Below the pieces are notes generated by a model. The model was given only the letters and a program-made list of their open reading frames with translations, ran no database searches and was not told where the DNA came from. DNA of 64,000 bases from Polyangium spumosum (GTDB lineage Bacteria; Myxococcota_A; Polyangia; Polyangiales; Polyangiaceae), in NCBI RefSeq assembly GCF_009649845.1, contig NZ_WJIE01000007.1:186001-250000 (forward strand). Direction: 5' to 3'. Positions within the stretch are counted from its first letter, which is position 1, and each line of letters starts with the position of its first letter. This document shows, one piece after another, positions 44,740-54,298 of the stretch. The translations under genes were made by a program, and so were the position numbers.

Positions 44740-45016
44740 TACGAGATTCCGGGGCGAGAGTCAAGAAACCCCACGATCACGGCGCTGCTTTCCGTCTCAA
44801 TGCGGGAAAGTTCCAGCCGGGAGGTCCCTCCGGCGGACGAACGCAACAAGGACGGCCCGCAAAGCCCCGGCGGCCCCGCGGCGCGCGAGGCCCGTTGGAC
44901 ACGCGAGTTACCACCCGCGGGCCTTTCCAGGTTGACCCGCCCTCCCGGGTGAAAGCGCCCGCGTTCCTCGCAAGGCCATTGCCAGCGCCGCAGCGCCGTG
45001 GCAAGAGCGCGGTATC

Positions 45017-47230
45017 GTGACAAACGCTCCCCTCATTTTCGGCGATTATCGCGGCCTCGTGCAGTACGAGATCGGCTCGGCGGAGGATCTCGCGCGGATG
45101 CAAGCGGTCCCGCCCGCCCGCTGGTCCTCGACGAGCGTGCCCGTCGAGCAGCTCCTCTGCGACGAGGCGCTGCTCCGTTACATCGACACCGACGAAAACG
45201 GGCGCATTCGCGTGCAGGAGCTGCTCGACGCATACGACTGGCTGAAGGCGCGCCTCCGGAACACCAGCCGCATCGCCGCGCGGACCGATACGGTCCACCT
45301 CGACGACCTCGACGCCTCGCAGCCCGACGCGGCGCGCCTCCGCTCCCTCGCGCGCAAACGTATCAAAGCGACGACCGGGCAAGCGGCCGGAGCCGGCGCG
45401 ACGATCTCCCTCGCCGACATCCGCGCCTTCCGCGACGGATACGCGAAAAAAGCGCCAAACGGCGACGGTATCGTGGCCCCCGCGCAGATCGGGGACGCGG
45501 CCCTCTCGCGCCTCGCGGCCCTGATCGTCGAGGTGACGGGCGGGGTGGCGGATCTCTCGGGTGACCTCGGGGTGGACGAGGCGAAGCTCGACGCGTTCCT
45601 CGCGCTCGGCCGCGCGCGCCTCGCGTGGGAGGCGGAGGGCGCGCTCTCCGCGGGCGCCGAGACGAGCGACGTCTTGCCGTTCGGCGCCGGGACCGCGGCG
45701 GCGTCCGAGGTCGTCGACAAGCTCGCCGGCAAGCTCGATCAATTCTTCGCGCAATGTGATCTCCTCGGGCAAGGCCCGGTCGCGGAGGAGCGGCTCGCCG
45801 TCAAGCCGGAGAGCCTCGCGGCGCTCGACGTGAACGATCCCGCGGCGATCCAGAAGTTTCTGCGAGAGGCCCCGCTCGCGCGGCCGAGCCGGGCGGGCGT
45901 GCTCGATCTCGACGCGTGGATCAATCCACTCTTCGTGGACGAGGCGCGGCGGCTGTCGGTCGAGGTATTGCCACGCGCGCTCGGCGAGGCGGGCCCCGTG
46001 CGGAAGCTCGACCCCAAGGGCTGGGAGAAGGTCCGCGCGCTCTTCGGGCCCTACCGGGCGTGGCAATCGAAGAAGCCGGCGGCGATGCCCGGGGATCTCG
46101 CGGGCGCCGAGCTCTGCGCCCTGATCGAGGGCCCCGCGCCCGAGGCGCTGCGGGCGCTGGTGCAGGAAGATCAGCAGGCCTCGGCCGAGCTCGTGGGGCT
46201 CTCGGATCTGGAGAAGCTCGCGCTCCTGCAGCGGTGGATCCTCGACCTCGCGAACAACATGGTCAGCTTCCCCGCGCTCTTCTCGGCGAAGGAGCGGTGC
46301 TTGTTCGAGGTCGGCACGCTCGTGCTCGACGGCCGCGAGATCAACCTCTGCCTCCGCGTCGTCGACAAGGCCGAGCACAAGCCGATCGCCGAGACGAGCA
46401 ACGTGTTCGTCGCGTACGTGGATCTGGAGCGCAAGGAGGGCGACGCGACGCGGAAGATGCACGTCGCGGCGGGCGTGACGTCGGGCACGCGGCGCGGCAT
46501 CGGCGTGGGCAAACGCGGCGTATTTTACGACCGCGAGGGCAAGGAATGGGACGCGAAGGTCACGGACGTGATCGTCAAGCCCATTTCCATCCTGGAGGCG
46601 GCGCTCGCGCCCTTCGTGAAGCTGCGCGAGCTCGTCGTCGACAAGATGACGAAGCTCTTCGGCTCGAAGCTCGAGGCCGCCGAAAAGACCATGACCGACG
46701 ACGTGAACAAGACCCTCGTCGCCGCGCCCGCCGCGCCCGCCGCGCCTGCCGCGCCTGCCCCGGCGCCGCCCGCGGGTGGCCTCGGAGGCACGCTCGTCGG
46801 CGGCGGCATTGCGTTCGCGGCGATCGGCTCCGCGGCGGCGTTCGCGCTCCAGACGCTCGCGAGCATCAACCCGCTGGACGCGATGCTCGCCGTCGGCGGC
46901 GTCGCGCTCGTGGTGATGACATTCTCGGGTTTCCTCGGCTGGCTCAAGCTCCGCAAGCGCGACGTCTCCACGCTGCTCGAGGCCTCGGGCTGGGCGTTCA
47001 ACGTCCGCATTTACCTCCGGCGCAACCTGAGCCTCCGGTTCACGCGCGTGCCGCCGCTGCCGCGCGGCAGCATCCGCAAGCCCCGCGTCACCCCGCTCTT
47101 CGTCTCGGGCGAGGAGCCCGCGCCCGTGGGCCGTATCGTCCTCGCCGCAGCGCTGCTCTCGCTCGGCGCCGCGGCCGGGTGGTATTACCGCGAGGTGATC
47201 GTGACCTGGGTCCGGCAACTCTTCGGCTGA
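45017..47230 (+). CDS. Large membrane protein with an EF-hand
   Basis: The protein is 737 residues, starting with GTG at 45017. Residues 57-68 (DTDENGRIRVQE) form a full EF-hand loop, with D, D, N, G, I and E at the canonical positions. A degenerate second loop may sit near 146-157 (APNGDGIVAPAQ). The long middle is helical and soluble. The C-terminal 170 residues hold an Ala/Pro-rich linker, three membrane helices, and a short soluble segment (RRNLSLRFTRVPPLPRG) between helices 2 and 3. I do not know the family. A calcium-responsive membrane protein is a reasonable but unproven idea. Confidence 0.8.
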   Translation: MTNAPLIFGDYRGLVQYEIGSAEDLARMQAVPPARWSSTSVPVEQLLCDEALLRYIDTDENGRIRVQELLDAYDWLKARLRNTSRIAARTDTVHLDDLDASQPDAARLRSLARKRIKATTGQAAGAGATISLADIRAFRDGYAKKAPNGDGIVAPAQIGDAALSRLAALIVEVTGGVADLSGDLGVDEAKLDAFLALGRARLAWEAEGALSAGAETSDVLPFGAGTAAASEVVDKLAGKLDQFFAQCDLLGQGPVAEERLAVKPESLAALDVNDPAAIQKFLREAPLARPSRAGVLDLDAWINPLFVDEARRLSVEVLPRALGEAGPVRKLDPKGWEKVRALFGPYRAWQSKKPAAMPGDLAGAELCALIEGPAPEALRALVQEDQQASAELVGLSDLEKLALLQRWILDLANNMVSFPALFSAKERCLFEVGTLVLDGREINLCLRVVDKAEHKPIAETSNVFVAYVDLERKEGDATRKMHVAAGVTSGTRRGIGVGKRGVFYDREGKEWDAKVTDVIVKPISILEAALAPFVKLRELVVDKMTKLFGSKLEAAEKTMTDDVNKTLVAAPAAPAAPAAPAPAPPAGGLGGTLVGGGIAFAAIGSAAAFALQTLASINPLDAMLAVGGVALVVMTFSGFLGWLKLRKRDVSTLLEASGWAFNVRIYLRRNLSLRFTRVPPLPRGSIRKPRVTPLFVSGEEPAPVGRIVLAAALLSLGAAAGWYYREVIVTWVRQLFG

Positions 47231-47242
47231 CGGACCCCCCTC

Positions 47243-47809
47243 TCAGTTCTTCGCCGCCGCGATCACCGTCGAGGCGTGCTCCTTCGGATCCACCTCGAGC
47301 CATACCTGCTTGATCTTGCCGTCCTTGCCGATCAGGAACGATTGCCGCGCGGCGAACGAGAGGCGCATCGGCACGCGGAACGCCTTGGCCACGGCGCCGT
47401 CCTCGTCCACGACGAGCGGGAACGGCAGCTTGTGTTTCTCGATGAACGCCTTGTGGCTCTCCGCGTCCTGCGTCGAGACGCCATAAACCTCGAGCCCGGC
47501 GGCCTGGATATCGGTCCAGCCATCTCGCAGGCCCTGCGCCTGGGCGGTGCAGCCGGGCGTGTCGTCCTTCGGATAAAAATAGACGAGCACCTGCTTGCCC
47601 GCGAGGCTCGACAGCTTGACCTCTTTGCCGTCCGTGAGCTTGAACGTGATGTCGGGCGCGGGATCTCCCGACTCGAGCGGCTTCGTCTCGTCGACGGCGT
47701 GGGGATTCGCCGGATCGGGTTTCGCCGACGCGGGCTTGTCGTCCTTGCAGGCGGCGAGGCCGAGCGCGGCGATCACGAGGAGCGGGAGGAGGCGGGGCAA
47801 ACCGTTCAT
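47243..47809 (-). CDS. Peroxiredoxin (Bcp-like) lipoprotein
   Basis: The protein is 188 residues from ATG 47809. The lipobox is LAAC (Cys21). The peroxiredoxin motif FYPKDDTPGCTAQAQGLRD carries the peroxidatic Cys, and VVDEDGAVAKAFRVP is typical of the Bcp (PrxQ) group. It would reduce peroxides outside the cytoplasm. Unlike cytoplasmic Bcp it is lipid-anchored. It lies 32 bases downstream of the CBM9/DOMON-like lipoprotein gene on the same strand. Confidence 0.88.
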   Translation of the reverse strand: MNGLPRLLPLLVIAALGLAACKDDKPASAKPDPANPHAVDETKPLESGDPAPDITFKLTDGKEVKLSSLAGKQVLVYFYPKDDTPGCTAQAQGLRDGWTDIQAAGLEVYGVSTQDAESHKAFIEKHKLPFPLVVDEDGAVAKAFRVPMRLSFAARQSFLIGKDGKIKQVWLEVDPKEHASTVIAAAKN

Positions 47810-47841
47810 GGCCGGGAGGATGGCGTAGGAGCGCCGGGTGA

Positions 47842-49161
47842 TCAAGGCTTCTTCTTGCGAGGCCGCGGGGGCGGCAGCGTGGTGAGCGGCCGCGTCGTCG
47901 GCATGTAGCCGCCGAACGGCTTGTCGAAGCGCCAGAGGATCTCGATCGGCCGCGGCGTCTCCTCGTCGGCATACTCGAGGGGCACGCCGCGCATGCCGAA
48001 CCAATCCAGTTTGTCCGAATGGATCTCGTAGACTTTTTCCCAGCGGCTGACGCCCGTCTCCGCGTTGAAGGGATACGAAATCGACCCGTCCTCGGCCACG
48101 GCGATGACCAACCACCCTGCCTCGAAGCCCGGCGGCCGCTCGTTCATCTGCGCGTAGCTGAAGACGTGGATTTGCTTGTTTCGTTCGACGCTGCCCATCA
48201 GCTCGTCCTCGAGGTCGACGAGCTCCAGGAGCTTGCCCGCCTTGAAGACGGCGAGGGCGGGCACACCGAAGAACGTATAACCAACCTCGACGTCGCCGAG
48301 CCTCCGCTCGGGCACGTAAAGGGGGCGCTCCGAGGTCGCGACGGCGGCGCCGTCCTTGCCCAGGTGACCGGTGATCTCGATGTGGCCGGGGTCCGCAGGC
48401 GAATACGAGATGCCGAGCGGTCGAAGCAAGGTGAGGTTCTGCCGGTAGACCTCGGCGCGGAGCTCGGCGTGGGGCTCGAAATGGACGGGCTCGGGGACGC
48501 CGATACGAATCCAGCTCTCGCGGGCGAGCTTCGGGGGCGCGGCGGCCTCCGCGGCGACGGCGTGGACGAGGACCTCGGTGATCGGGGCCGCCGCGGCGCG
48601 GGGATACGCCGCGACAGGGATGCGGGCCTCGAGGGTCGTGCCTCGCTCCGTGAATCGCATGTCCACGACCGAGCCCACGACCGGGACGAGCGCGCCGCTC
48701 TCGCTCACCTGGGAGAGGCCCCGTTTGTCGAGCCGGAACACCCTTTCGAATCGTGTATCGTCGGCCCGCGCCCCTCCAGTCCCTCCAAGACCAAACACGA
48801 GCCAGATCCCGTCCTTCGCGCGCTCGACGAGCTCCGCCGCGACGAACGCGCCGTCCTTCGTGAGCGCGAAGCTGAGGCGCGAGGGCGCGTCGGGCTGCTT
48901 CGGATCGGGCGGCGGCGCGAGCGAGCCCCACTCGGAGACGTCGCCGTCGATCGAGAGGTTCGCCGGGAGCTTCTCCGGCGCCGTCACGCGGACGAGCGGC
49001 GAGGGCTCGCGCGGCGTCGCGAGCGTGGGCGCGGACGCGGATGCGACCTGGAGCGCCGGTTTCACGGGTTTTCCCGCGTCCTCGGGGGCCTTCGTGGGCG
49101 CGCAGGAGGCCACGAGCATGGCGAACGAGGAGGCGAGCGCGGCGAGACGAGCGCGGTCCAT
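47842..49161 (-). CDS. CBM9/DOMON-like lipoprotein
   Basis: The protein is 439 residues from ATG 49161, which follows GGAAGAC. The lipobox is VASC (Cys20). LSIDGDVSEWGSL near residue 70 is the signature start of a family 9 carbohydrate-binding or DOMON-type beta-sandwich. Another beta-rich region follows, and the last 110 residues have a separate set of conserved aromatic residues. It may bind carbohydrate or heme outside the cell, but no ligand can be assigned. It is divergent from the aryl-CoA monooxygenase gene with a 78-base gap. Confidence 0.82.
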   Translation of the reverse strand: MDRARLAALASSFAMLVASCAPTKAPEDAGKPVKPALQVASASAPTLATPREPSPLVRVTAPEKLPANLSIDGDVSEWGSLAPPPDPKQPDAPSRLSFALTKDGAFVAAELVERAKDGIWLVFGLGGTGGARADDTRFERVFRLDKRGLSQVSESGALVPVVGSVVDMRFTERGTTLEARIPVAAYPRAAAAPITEVLVHAVAAEAAAPPKLARESWIRIGVPEPVHFEPHAELRAEVYRQNLTLLRPLGISYSPADPGHIEITGHLGKDGAAVATSERPLYVPERRLGDVEVGYTFFGVPALAVFKAGKLLELVDLEDELMGSVERNKQIHVFSYAQMNERPPGFEAGWLVIAVAEDGSISYPFNAETGVSRWEKVYEIHSDKLDWFGMRGVPLEYADEETPRPIEILWRFDKPFGGYMPTTRPLTTLPPPRPRKKKP

Positions 49162-49239
49162 GTCTTCCGCGTCTAGCATACCTCTTGACGTCTTCGCCGT
49201 CGTGATCTCCCCTCCGCGAGTGCAACCGGAGGATCGACG

Positions 49240-51501
49240 TTGAAGATCACGTGTATCGGCGGCGGACCCAGCGGCCTCTACCTCGCCATCCTGGCCAAGA
49301 AGCGTGATCCCTCGCGCGAGGTCGTGGTGCTCGAGCGCAACCGGCCCGACGACACGTTCGGCTTCGGCGTCGTCTTCTCCGACGCGACGCTCGACGGCCT
49401 GGAGAGCGTCGATCGGCCCGTGTACGACGCGATCCGGAGGAGCCTCGCGCACTGGGACGACATCCACACGTTCGTCCGCGGCGAGCGCCTCGTGTCGACC
49501 GGGCACGGCTTCAGCGGGCTCTCGCGCCAGCGCATGCTGACGATCTTGCAGGCGCGCGCGGAGGAGCTCGGCGTGGTCTTGCGCTTCGAGCACGAGGCCA
49601 CGGACTTCGAGGCGATCCGGCGCGAGAGTGACCTCGTCGTCGCGGCCGACGGCGTGAACAGCGCGGCGCGCAGCCGCTACCAGCCGCACTTCGGCACGCG
49701 TATCGACGGGCGGCCGAACCGGTTCGTCTGGCTCGGCACGACGTTCCCGTTCGACGCGTTCACGTTCTACTTCGACGAGAACGAGCACGGCCTCTTCCGC
49801 GTACACGCCTACCGTTACGAGCCCGAACGATCGACGTTCATCGTCGAGTGCCGCGAGGAGACGTGGCGCCGCGCCGGGCTCGATCGGGCGAGCGAGGACG
49901 AGACACTCGTGTACTGCGAGGAGCTCTTCGCGCCGCGCCTCGCGGGCCACCGCCTGCTCAAGAACAGGAGCGTCTGGCGGAGCTTTCCCACGGTGACGAA
50001 CGAGCGCTTCTCCTTCGAGAACGTGGTCCTCTTGGGGGACGCCGTGCACACGGCGCATTTCTCCATCGGCTCGGGGACGAAGCTCGCGCTGGAGGACGCG
50101 ATCAGCCTGGCGGACGCGCTGGACGCGCACCCGCGCTTGCAAGACGCGCTCGCCGCATACGAGGTCGACCGGCGGCCGAAGGTCGAGGCGCTCCAGCGCG
50201 CGGCGCAGGTGAGCCTCGAATGGTTCGAGAACACCGAGAGGTACATGCAGCTCGAGCCGCTCCAGTTCGAGTTCAGCATGCTCACGCGTAGCCTGCGCGT
50301 GACCCACGAGAACCTGAAGGTGCGGGATCCGGCGCTCGTGCGAAGCGTGGACGCGTGGGTCGCCGAGAAGGCCGAGGCGCAATCGGGCGCGCGTATCGAG
50401 GGCAAGAGCAAGGAGCCACCTCCGCCGATGTTCACGCCGTACCGGCTCGGCAACTTGCTGCTCGACAATCGCGTCGTGGTCTCGCCGATGTGCCAGTATT
50501 CGGCGGAGGACGGCGAGCCGAATGACTGGCACCTCGTGCACCTCGGCAGCCGCGCGATCGGCGGCGCGGGCCTCGTGATCGCCGAGATGACGGACGTGAG
50601 CCCCGAGGGCCGCATCACGCCCGGATGCACGGGCCTCTACCGGCCGAGCCACGCGCCGGCCTGGCGCCGGGTGACCGATTTCGTGCACCAGCATTCGACG
50701 GCGAAGATCGGCGTGCAGATCGCCCACGCGGGCCGGAAGGGTTCCACGAAGCGATTGTGGGAGGGCATGGATCAGCCACTCGAAGAGGGCGGCTGGCCGC
50801 TCGTCGCCGCGTCCGCGATCCCCTACCTGCCGCACAGCCCCGTGCCTCGCGAGATGGATCGGGAGGACATGGACCGGGTGAAGGCCGATTTCGTGACGGC
50901 CACGAAGATGGCCGACGAGGCGGGGTTCGACCTCGTCGAGGTGCACATGGCCCACGGGTATCTGCTCGCGAGTTTCCTCTCGCCGATCACGAACCGCAGG
51001 ACCGACGAATACGGCGGCTCGATCGAGGACCGGATGCGATTCCCGCTCGAGGTCTTCGACGCGGTGCGGGCGGCCTGGCCAAAGGACAAACCGACGAGCG
51101 TGCGTATCTCGGCGACGGACTGGGCGCCGGGCGGGATCACGCCGGAGGACGTGATCAGGCTCGCCGTGGCGCTGCGGGAGCACGGGGTCGATATCGTCGA
51201 TGTATCGGCGGGGCAAACCGATCCGTCGTCGCGGCCGGTGTACGGGCGGCTCTTCCAGACGCCGTTCAGCGAGCTCGTGCGGCTCGAGGCGAAGGTGCCG
51301 ACGATGACGGTGGGCAACATCCAGAGTTACGCCGACGTGAACAGCATCATCGCCGCGGGCAGGGCCGATCTCTGCGTGCTGGCGCGCGCGCACCTCTTCG
51401 ATCCGTACTGGACGCGGCACGCGGCGGCGGAGCAGGGATACGTGATGAAATGGCCGAACCAGTACGTGTCGGTGGAGCGTTACGTGCCGCGCATGAAATG
51501 A
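49240..51501 (+). CDS. Aryl-CoA monooxygenase / OYE-type reductase fusion
   Basis: The protein is 753 residues. The TTG start at 49240 has GGAGG 7 bases upstream. The N-terminal half (about 1-375) is a flavoprotein hydroxylase with [10 protein letters not shown] and [22 protein letters not shown]. The C-terminal half (about 390-753) is an old yellow enzyme-type reductase with [32 protein letters not shown] and the FMN-binding end. This is the layout of salicylyl-CoA 5-hydroxylase fusions and 2-aminobenzoyl-CoA monooxygenase/reductase, enzymes of aromatic CoA-thioester breakdown. The substrate choice cannot be made. No ring-cleavage genes are nearby. Confidence 0.88.
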   Translation: MKITCIGGGPSGLYLAILAKKRDPSREVVVLERNRPDDTFGFGVVFSDATLDGLESVDRPVYDAIRRSLAHWDDIHTFVRGERLVSTGHGFSGLSRQRMLTILQARAEELGVVLRFEHEATDFEAIRRESDLVVAADGVNSAARSRYQPHFGTRIDGRPNRFVWLGTTFPFDAFTFYFDENEHGLFRVHAYRYEPERSTFIVECREETWRRAGLDRASEDETLVYCEELFAPRLAGHRLLKNRSVWRSFPTVTNERFSFENVVLLGDAVHTAHFSIGSGTKLALEDAISLADALDAHPRLQDALAAYEVDRRPKVEALQRAAQVSLEWFENTERYMQLEPLQFEFSMLTRSLRVTHENLKVRDPALVRSVDAWVAEKAEAQSGARIEGKSKEPPPPMFTPYRLGNLLLDNRVVVSPMCQYSAEDGEPNDWHLVHLGSRAIGGAGLVIAEMTDVSPEGRITPGCTGLYRPSHAPAWRRVTDFVHQHSTAKIGVQIAHAGRKGSTKRLWEGMDQPLEEGGWPLVAASAIPYLPHSPVPREMDREDMDRVKADFVTATKMADEAGFDLVEVHMAHGYLLASFLSPITNRRTDEYGGSIEDRMRFPLEVFDAVRAAWPKDKPTSVRISATDWAPGGITPEDVIRLAVALREHGVDIVDVSAGQTDPSSRPVYGRLFQTPFSELVRLEAKVPTMTVGNIQSYADVNSIIAAGRADLCVLARAHLFDPYWTRHAAAEQGYVMKWPNQYVSVERYVPRMK

Positions 51502-51504
51502 CGG

Positions 51505-52293
51505 TCAGCCGCGGCGGCGCACGAGCGCGAAATAACTCGGCAGCGCTTCGATCTCGTCGCGTGTCCGGAGCGGCAGCGTGTACATGACCGTGGGTCCGCT
51601 CGAGAGGATCTCCCACGCGGCGCCGGGGAAGTATTCACGCACCTCGGCGTCGCCGAAGCGGGAGGGCGGCCGGACCCCGGCGGCGATGACCTTGCGCACC
51701 GGCTCGGGCAGGTAGGTCGGCGTCGCGCCCTGCAGGACCATGTGATCGAGCGGATCGCCGTGGATGCTGCTCTCCGAGAGATAAAACACGCCACGCGGCC
51801 CGAGCGCGGCGCGGATGTTCTCGATCGCGACGGCGCGGCGCTTCGGGTCGAGGACGTGCAAGACGCCACGCATGAAGACGTTCGCCTCGCCGAGCTCGTC
51901 CGTGAGCCAGCGCAGCGCGTAGGGCACGCTGACGTCGGCGACGTGAAACGATACCTTCGTGACCCCGCGCGACTCCTGCCGCGCCTTCTCGACGGCGTGG
52001 CTCGAGACGTCGACGCCGACGACCCTCGGGAACAACGCGGCGAGCCTCCGCGTGAATCGCCCATTGCCGCAGCCGACGTCGATCACGGGGAGGTCGGGCG
52101 CAAAAAAAGCCGACACGCGCGCGTCGACCTCCCCGAACTCACGCGGCTCCTCCGGGTCCCAGAGCACCTCGCCGCCTCGACCCGTGCGGCGGACGCCGTT
52201 CCAGAAGCGGTCCCACGCCTTCGCGGGTTCACGGGGCGCGCGGACGGCATAAGCGAAGAGCTGCGGGAGGAGGAGGTATTTCTGGAAGGACAT
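51505..52293 (-). CDS. SAM-dependent methyltransferase
   Basis: The protein is 262 residues from ATG 52293. The class I methyltransferase motifs are VIDVGCGNGRFTRRL (motif I), VVGVDVSSHAVEKA and LHVLDPKRRA. Residues near the C-terminus do not identify a substrate. It is 8 bases downstream of the LysR gene on the same strand, so the two are probably cotranscribed. The stop lies 3 bases from the end of the converging aryl-CoA monooxygenase gene. Confidence 0.87.
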   Translation of the reverse strand: MSFQKYLLLPQLFAYAVRAPREPAKAWDRFWNGVRRTGRGGEVLWDPEEPREFGEVDARVSAFFAPDLPVIDVGCGNGRFTRRLAALFPRVVGVDVSSHAVEKARQESRGVTKVSFHVADVSVPYALRWLTDELGEANVFMRGVLHVLDPKRRAVAIENIRAALGPRGVFYLSESSIHGDPLDHMVLQGATPTYLPEPVRKVIAAGVRPPSRFGDAEVREYFPGAAWEILSSGPTVMYTLPLRTRDEIEALPSYFALVRRRG

Positions 52294-52301
52294 GGCTCGA
52301 T

Positions 52302-53207
52302 TCAGACGTCGCTCGCGCTGCGGAAGCGCTGGACCACGTAATCGACGAAGGCGCGCACCTTCGTGGGCATGTGGCGCCGGTACGGGTGCACGACGAAGAC
52401 GTTCGTCTCGCCGAGCGCGTGCTCGGGCAGGACGCGGCGGAGCCGGCCCGCCTCGATGTCGGCCGCGACGAAGGAGCGCGGCAGCCGCGCGACGCCGATC
52501 CCGTCGAGCGTCGCCTGGCGGAGCACGGCGATGTTGTCGGCGATCAGGCTGCCGGAGACGGGGACGAGCTGCGTGCGGCGGCCACATCGAAAGGCCCACT
52601 CGCGCCGGACCGGCGAGAGGCGCAGGCAATTGTGGTGCACGAGATCCTGCGGCGTCTCCGGCGTCCCGCGGCGCGTGAGGTAATCGGGCGACGCGCAGAC
52701 GATCATCCGCACGGCCCCGATGCGGCGCGCGACCAGGGCCGAGTCTTCCAGCGTATCGGCGACACGAACGGCGACGTCGAAGCCCTCCGCGACGATGTCG
52801 ACGCGGCGCTCGGACAAGGAGAGGTCGACGACGAGCCGCGGGTATCGCTCGTGGAGCTCGCGCAGGATGCTGGGGAATTGCAGGATCCCAATGCCCACCG
52901 GCACGGTGACGCGCACGACGCCCTCGGGCTCCGCCGAGGCGCTCGCGAGCACGCCCTCGGCCTCGTCGGCCGCAGAGACGAGCCGCGCGCACGTCTCGTA
53001 GAGCCGCGCGCCCTCCTCGGTGAGCGAGAGCCGCCGCGTCGTGCGATGCAAGAGCCTGACGCCGAGCCGCTCTTCCAGCGCCGAGATCCGCGCGCTCACG
53101 ACCGACTTCGAGAGGCCGAGCAGGGCCGCCGCGCCCGTGAAGGAGCGCGCCTCCACGACCCGCGCGAAGACCGCCATCGAGACCACATCGTCGAGCGCCG
53201 CCGTCAT
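52302..53207 (-). CDS. LysR-family transcriptional regulator
   Basis: The protein is 301 residues, the usual LysR length. The N-terminal winged helix-turn-helix is FARVVEARSFTGAAALLGLSKSVVSARISALEERLGVRLLHRTTRRLSLT. The C-terminal substrate-binding domain begins near residue 90 and contains VRVTVPVGIG. It belongs to the common group with an AFxxVVE-type N-terminus. The effector is unknown. Candidates for control are the methyltransferase behind it and the YceI lipoprotein gene divergent from it across 107 bases. Confidence 0.94.
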   Translation of the reverse strand: MTAALDDVVSMAVFARVVEARSFTGAAALLGLSKSVVSARISALEERLGVRLLHRTTRRLSLTEEGARLYETCARLVSAADEAEGVLASASAEPEGVVRVTVPVGIGILQFPSILRELHERYPRLVVDLSLSERRVDIVAEGFDVAVRVADTLEDSALVARRIGAVRMIVCASPDYLTRRGTPETPQDLVHHNCLRLSPVRREWAFRCGRRTQLVPVSGSLIADNIAVLRQATLDGIGVARLPRSFVAADIEAGRLRRVLPEHALGETNVFVVHPYRRHMPTKVRAFVDYVVQRFRSASDV

Positions 53208-53314
53208 CGATTGTTCGACCTGCCGAACAGTGTGGACCGAGCCGCCCCCCTAATCAAGCAGGCGCTCCGGGCGCATGCTGCGCGCTCGAAACCACCCCGA
53301 AGGGACGCTCCGAC

Positions 53315-53977
53315 ATGCAAACGATTCGTACGGTCCTCCTCGCCGCCGCTGCCGTCTCCCTCCTGTCGCTGACGGCTTGCGAGGACCCGGCCAAGGACAA
53401 ACCCAAGGCGACGGTCGCGCCGGCCTCGTCGGCGCAGCCGGCCGCAGACAAACCCGCGAGCGCGGCGGCCACGGAGGCGCTCGACGTCGACGCGGCGGGC
53501 TCGACGATCGGCTTCATCGGCTCGAAGGTGACGGGCAAACACGAGGGCAAGTTCGAGAAGCTCTCCGGCAAGATCACGCTCGCGGACGGCAAGGCCGAGG
53601 GCGGCAAGGTCACGTTCGAGGTCGAGACGGCTTCGGTGAAGACCGACGCGGCGGACCTCGACAAACACCTGAAGAACGCCGATTTCTTCGACGTCGAGAA
53701 GTTCCCCAAGGCGACGTTCACGTCGACGGAGATCAAGGCCGGCGGCACGAACGGCGCGACACACACGATCACGGGCGACCTCGATCTGCACGGCGTGAAG
53801 AAGTCGATCACGTTCCCCGTGACGATCACGATCACGCCCGAAGCCGCCACGGGCACCGCGGAGTTCTCCATCAACCGGAAGGACTTCGGGATCGTGATCG
53901 CCGGCAAGCCCGACGACCTCATCCGCGACGACGTGCTGCTCAAGCTCTCGCTGAAGGCGCCACGCAAGAAGGGCTGA
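53315..53977 (+). CDS. YceI-family lipoprotein
   Basis: The protein is 220 residues. The lipobox is LTAC (Cys22), followed by an Ala/Pro/Lys linker. The mature domain starts near residue 60 and has the YceI pattern: IGFIGSKVTGKHEGKF, TADLDKHLKNADFFDVEKFPKATFTS-like residues, and DLDLHGVKKSITFPVTI. YceI proteins are small lipocalin-like barrels that bind isoprenoid or amphiphilic ligands. The ligand here is unknown. It is divergent from the LysR gene. Confidence 0.91.
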   Translation: MQTIRTVLLAAAAVSLLSLTACEDPAKDKPKATVAPASSAQPAADKPASAAATEALDVDAAGSTIGFIGSKVTGKHEGKFEKLSGKITLADGKAEGGKVTFEVETASVKTDAADLDKHLKNADFFDVEKFPKATFTSTEIKAGGTNGATHTITGDLDLHGVKKSITFPVTITITPEAATGTAEFSINRKDFGIVIAGKPDDLIRDDVLLKLSLKAPRKKG

Positions 53978-54298
53978 TTGCCCGCGCGCCTCGTGCGCTT
54001 GCCGCCGAGCCGCCCGCGCTTGCCTTCACGGCAGCGACGTTTGCAGCTTCACTCCCCGCCTCTGCACACACGCCGCCCGCGCTTGCCTTCAAGCCGCCAA
54101 CGTTTGCAGCTTCACCCCCCGCCTCTGCAAACACGCCGCCCGCGCTTGCCTTTGCGGCGCCGACGTTTGCCGTCTCACCCCCCGCCTCTGCAAACACGCC
54201 GCCCGCGCTTGCCTTTGCGGCGCCAACGTTTGCCGTCTCACGCCATGCCCTTGCATTTGTGTCGCCCGCGCTTGCCGTGACGCGCGCGTGTCCTGCCG
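53978..54298. repeat. 63-bp tandem repeat, about 4.5 copies
   Basis: The word CGCCCGCGCT starts at 54011, 54074, 54137 and 54200, each 63 bases apart, with a shortened copy at 54263. The unit includes GCTTGCCTT, ACGTTTGC and CCCGCCTCTGCAAACACGCC. It lies between the YceI gene and the DUF58 gene. A period of 63 is divisible by 3, so both strands have open frames through it. On the minus strand a GTG at 54302 overlaps the DUF58 stop as GTGA and would encode a 120-residue protein with 21-residue repeats (KASAGGVFAEAGGETANVGAA). Its third-codon-position GC is too low for this genome, so coding is doubtful. Confidence 0.85.

Noticed and set aside
44740-45016. Possible small gene or stem-loop before the EF-hand gene
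   Set aside because: TTGCCA and TGGCAA form only a 6-bp arm around a GC-rich loop, and no frame has a ribosome binding site with a plausible product.
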